5,414 nt of DNA from Aurantimonadaceae bacterium (lineage in GTDB: Bacteria; Pseudomonadota; Alphaproteobacteria; Rhizobiales; Rhizobiaceae), in contig QIIJ01000630.1 in assembly GCA_003232595.1 (NCBI GenBank), forward strand, positions 1-5,414, in the 5' to 3' direction. Below the pieces are notes generated by a model, which was not told the DNA's origin, did not search any database, and saw nothing but the letters and a program-made list of their open reading frames with translations. A program made the position numbers and the translations under genes. Positions 5,408 to 5,414 of the stretch are shown piece by piece. Numbering within the stretch: position 1 is the stretch's first letter; every line of letters begins with the position of its first letter.

Positions 5408-5414
5408 CTCGCAA

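Larger units (their letters stand above)
5032..5414. other. 383-base gene-poor end of window
   Basis: I find no convincing gene after the hydrolase stop. The stretch holds a nested inverted-repeat element (5043-5229) bracketed by a 13-base direct repeat, a 27-codon open frame on the - strand (5234-5317), a CTTCGAC...CTCAGG-type motif (5358-5376) and a GC-rich hairpin (5375-5399). No tRNA cloverleaf and no CRISPR-type spaced repeat is visible. No clear promoter for a downstream gene is seen before the window ends. Confidence 0.7.

Noticed and set aside
5375..5414. Part of a tRNA or other structured RNA at the window end
   Set aside because: The hairpin does not fit a T-arm or anticodon arm with conserved bases, and no acceptor pairing is visible.

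Overview
The window looks like a conserved housekeeping operon from an alphaproteobacterium, most likely Hyphomicrobiales (Rhizobiales). Three things suggest this: the gene order tmk-holB-metG-tatD-MBL hydrolase, a short methionyl-tRNA synthetase whose inserted knuckle lacks zinc cysteines, and hairpin repeats of the 'atcctcggg...cccgaggat' kind that I recall from intergenic DNA of this group. The genus cannot be read from the sequence. Base composition is moderate in GC, judged by eye.

All five genes lie on the + strand and are tightly packed. Positions 1-626 hold the 3' part of tmk (dTMP kinase), which enters the window inside its P-loop. Positions 723-1829 hold holB (clamp-loader delta' subunit), preceded by about 96 bases with a well-placed ribosome binding site and a 35-codon ORF that overlaps the holB start. 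Positions 1831-3378 hold metG (methionyl-tRNA synthetase), 3407-4213 a TatD/YcfH-family metal-dependent hydrolase, and 4210-5031 a PhnP-like metallo-beta-lactamase-fold hydrolase. The short or overlapping junctions (1 base holB/metG, 28 bases metG/tatD, ATGA overlap tatD/MBL) argue for one transcript with translational coupling. No promoter is visible, so it probably lies upstream of base 1. tmk supplies dTTP precursor and holB loads the replication clamp; metG serves translation. The two hydrolases are associated by conserved position rather than by a proven common pathway.

Positions 5032-5414 contain no convincing gene but are rich in structure. A roughly 187-base near-palindromic unit (5043-5229) is bounded by 19-base terminal inverted repeats. 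It contains two hairpin repeats in opposite orientation that are 26/29 identical as reverse complements and show a compensated base-pair change. A small palindrome sits exactly at the centre of that pair. A perfect 13-base direct repeat brackets the unit. Beyond it lie a short open frame on the - strand, a CTTCGAC...CTCAGG-type motif and a GC-rich hairpin that may be a terminator. The best candidate for something undescribed here is this nested element, which resembles a small non-autonomous mobile element carrying, or built around, a REP-like pair. The coding part is otherwise ordinary.
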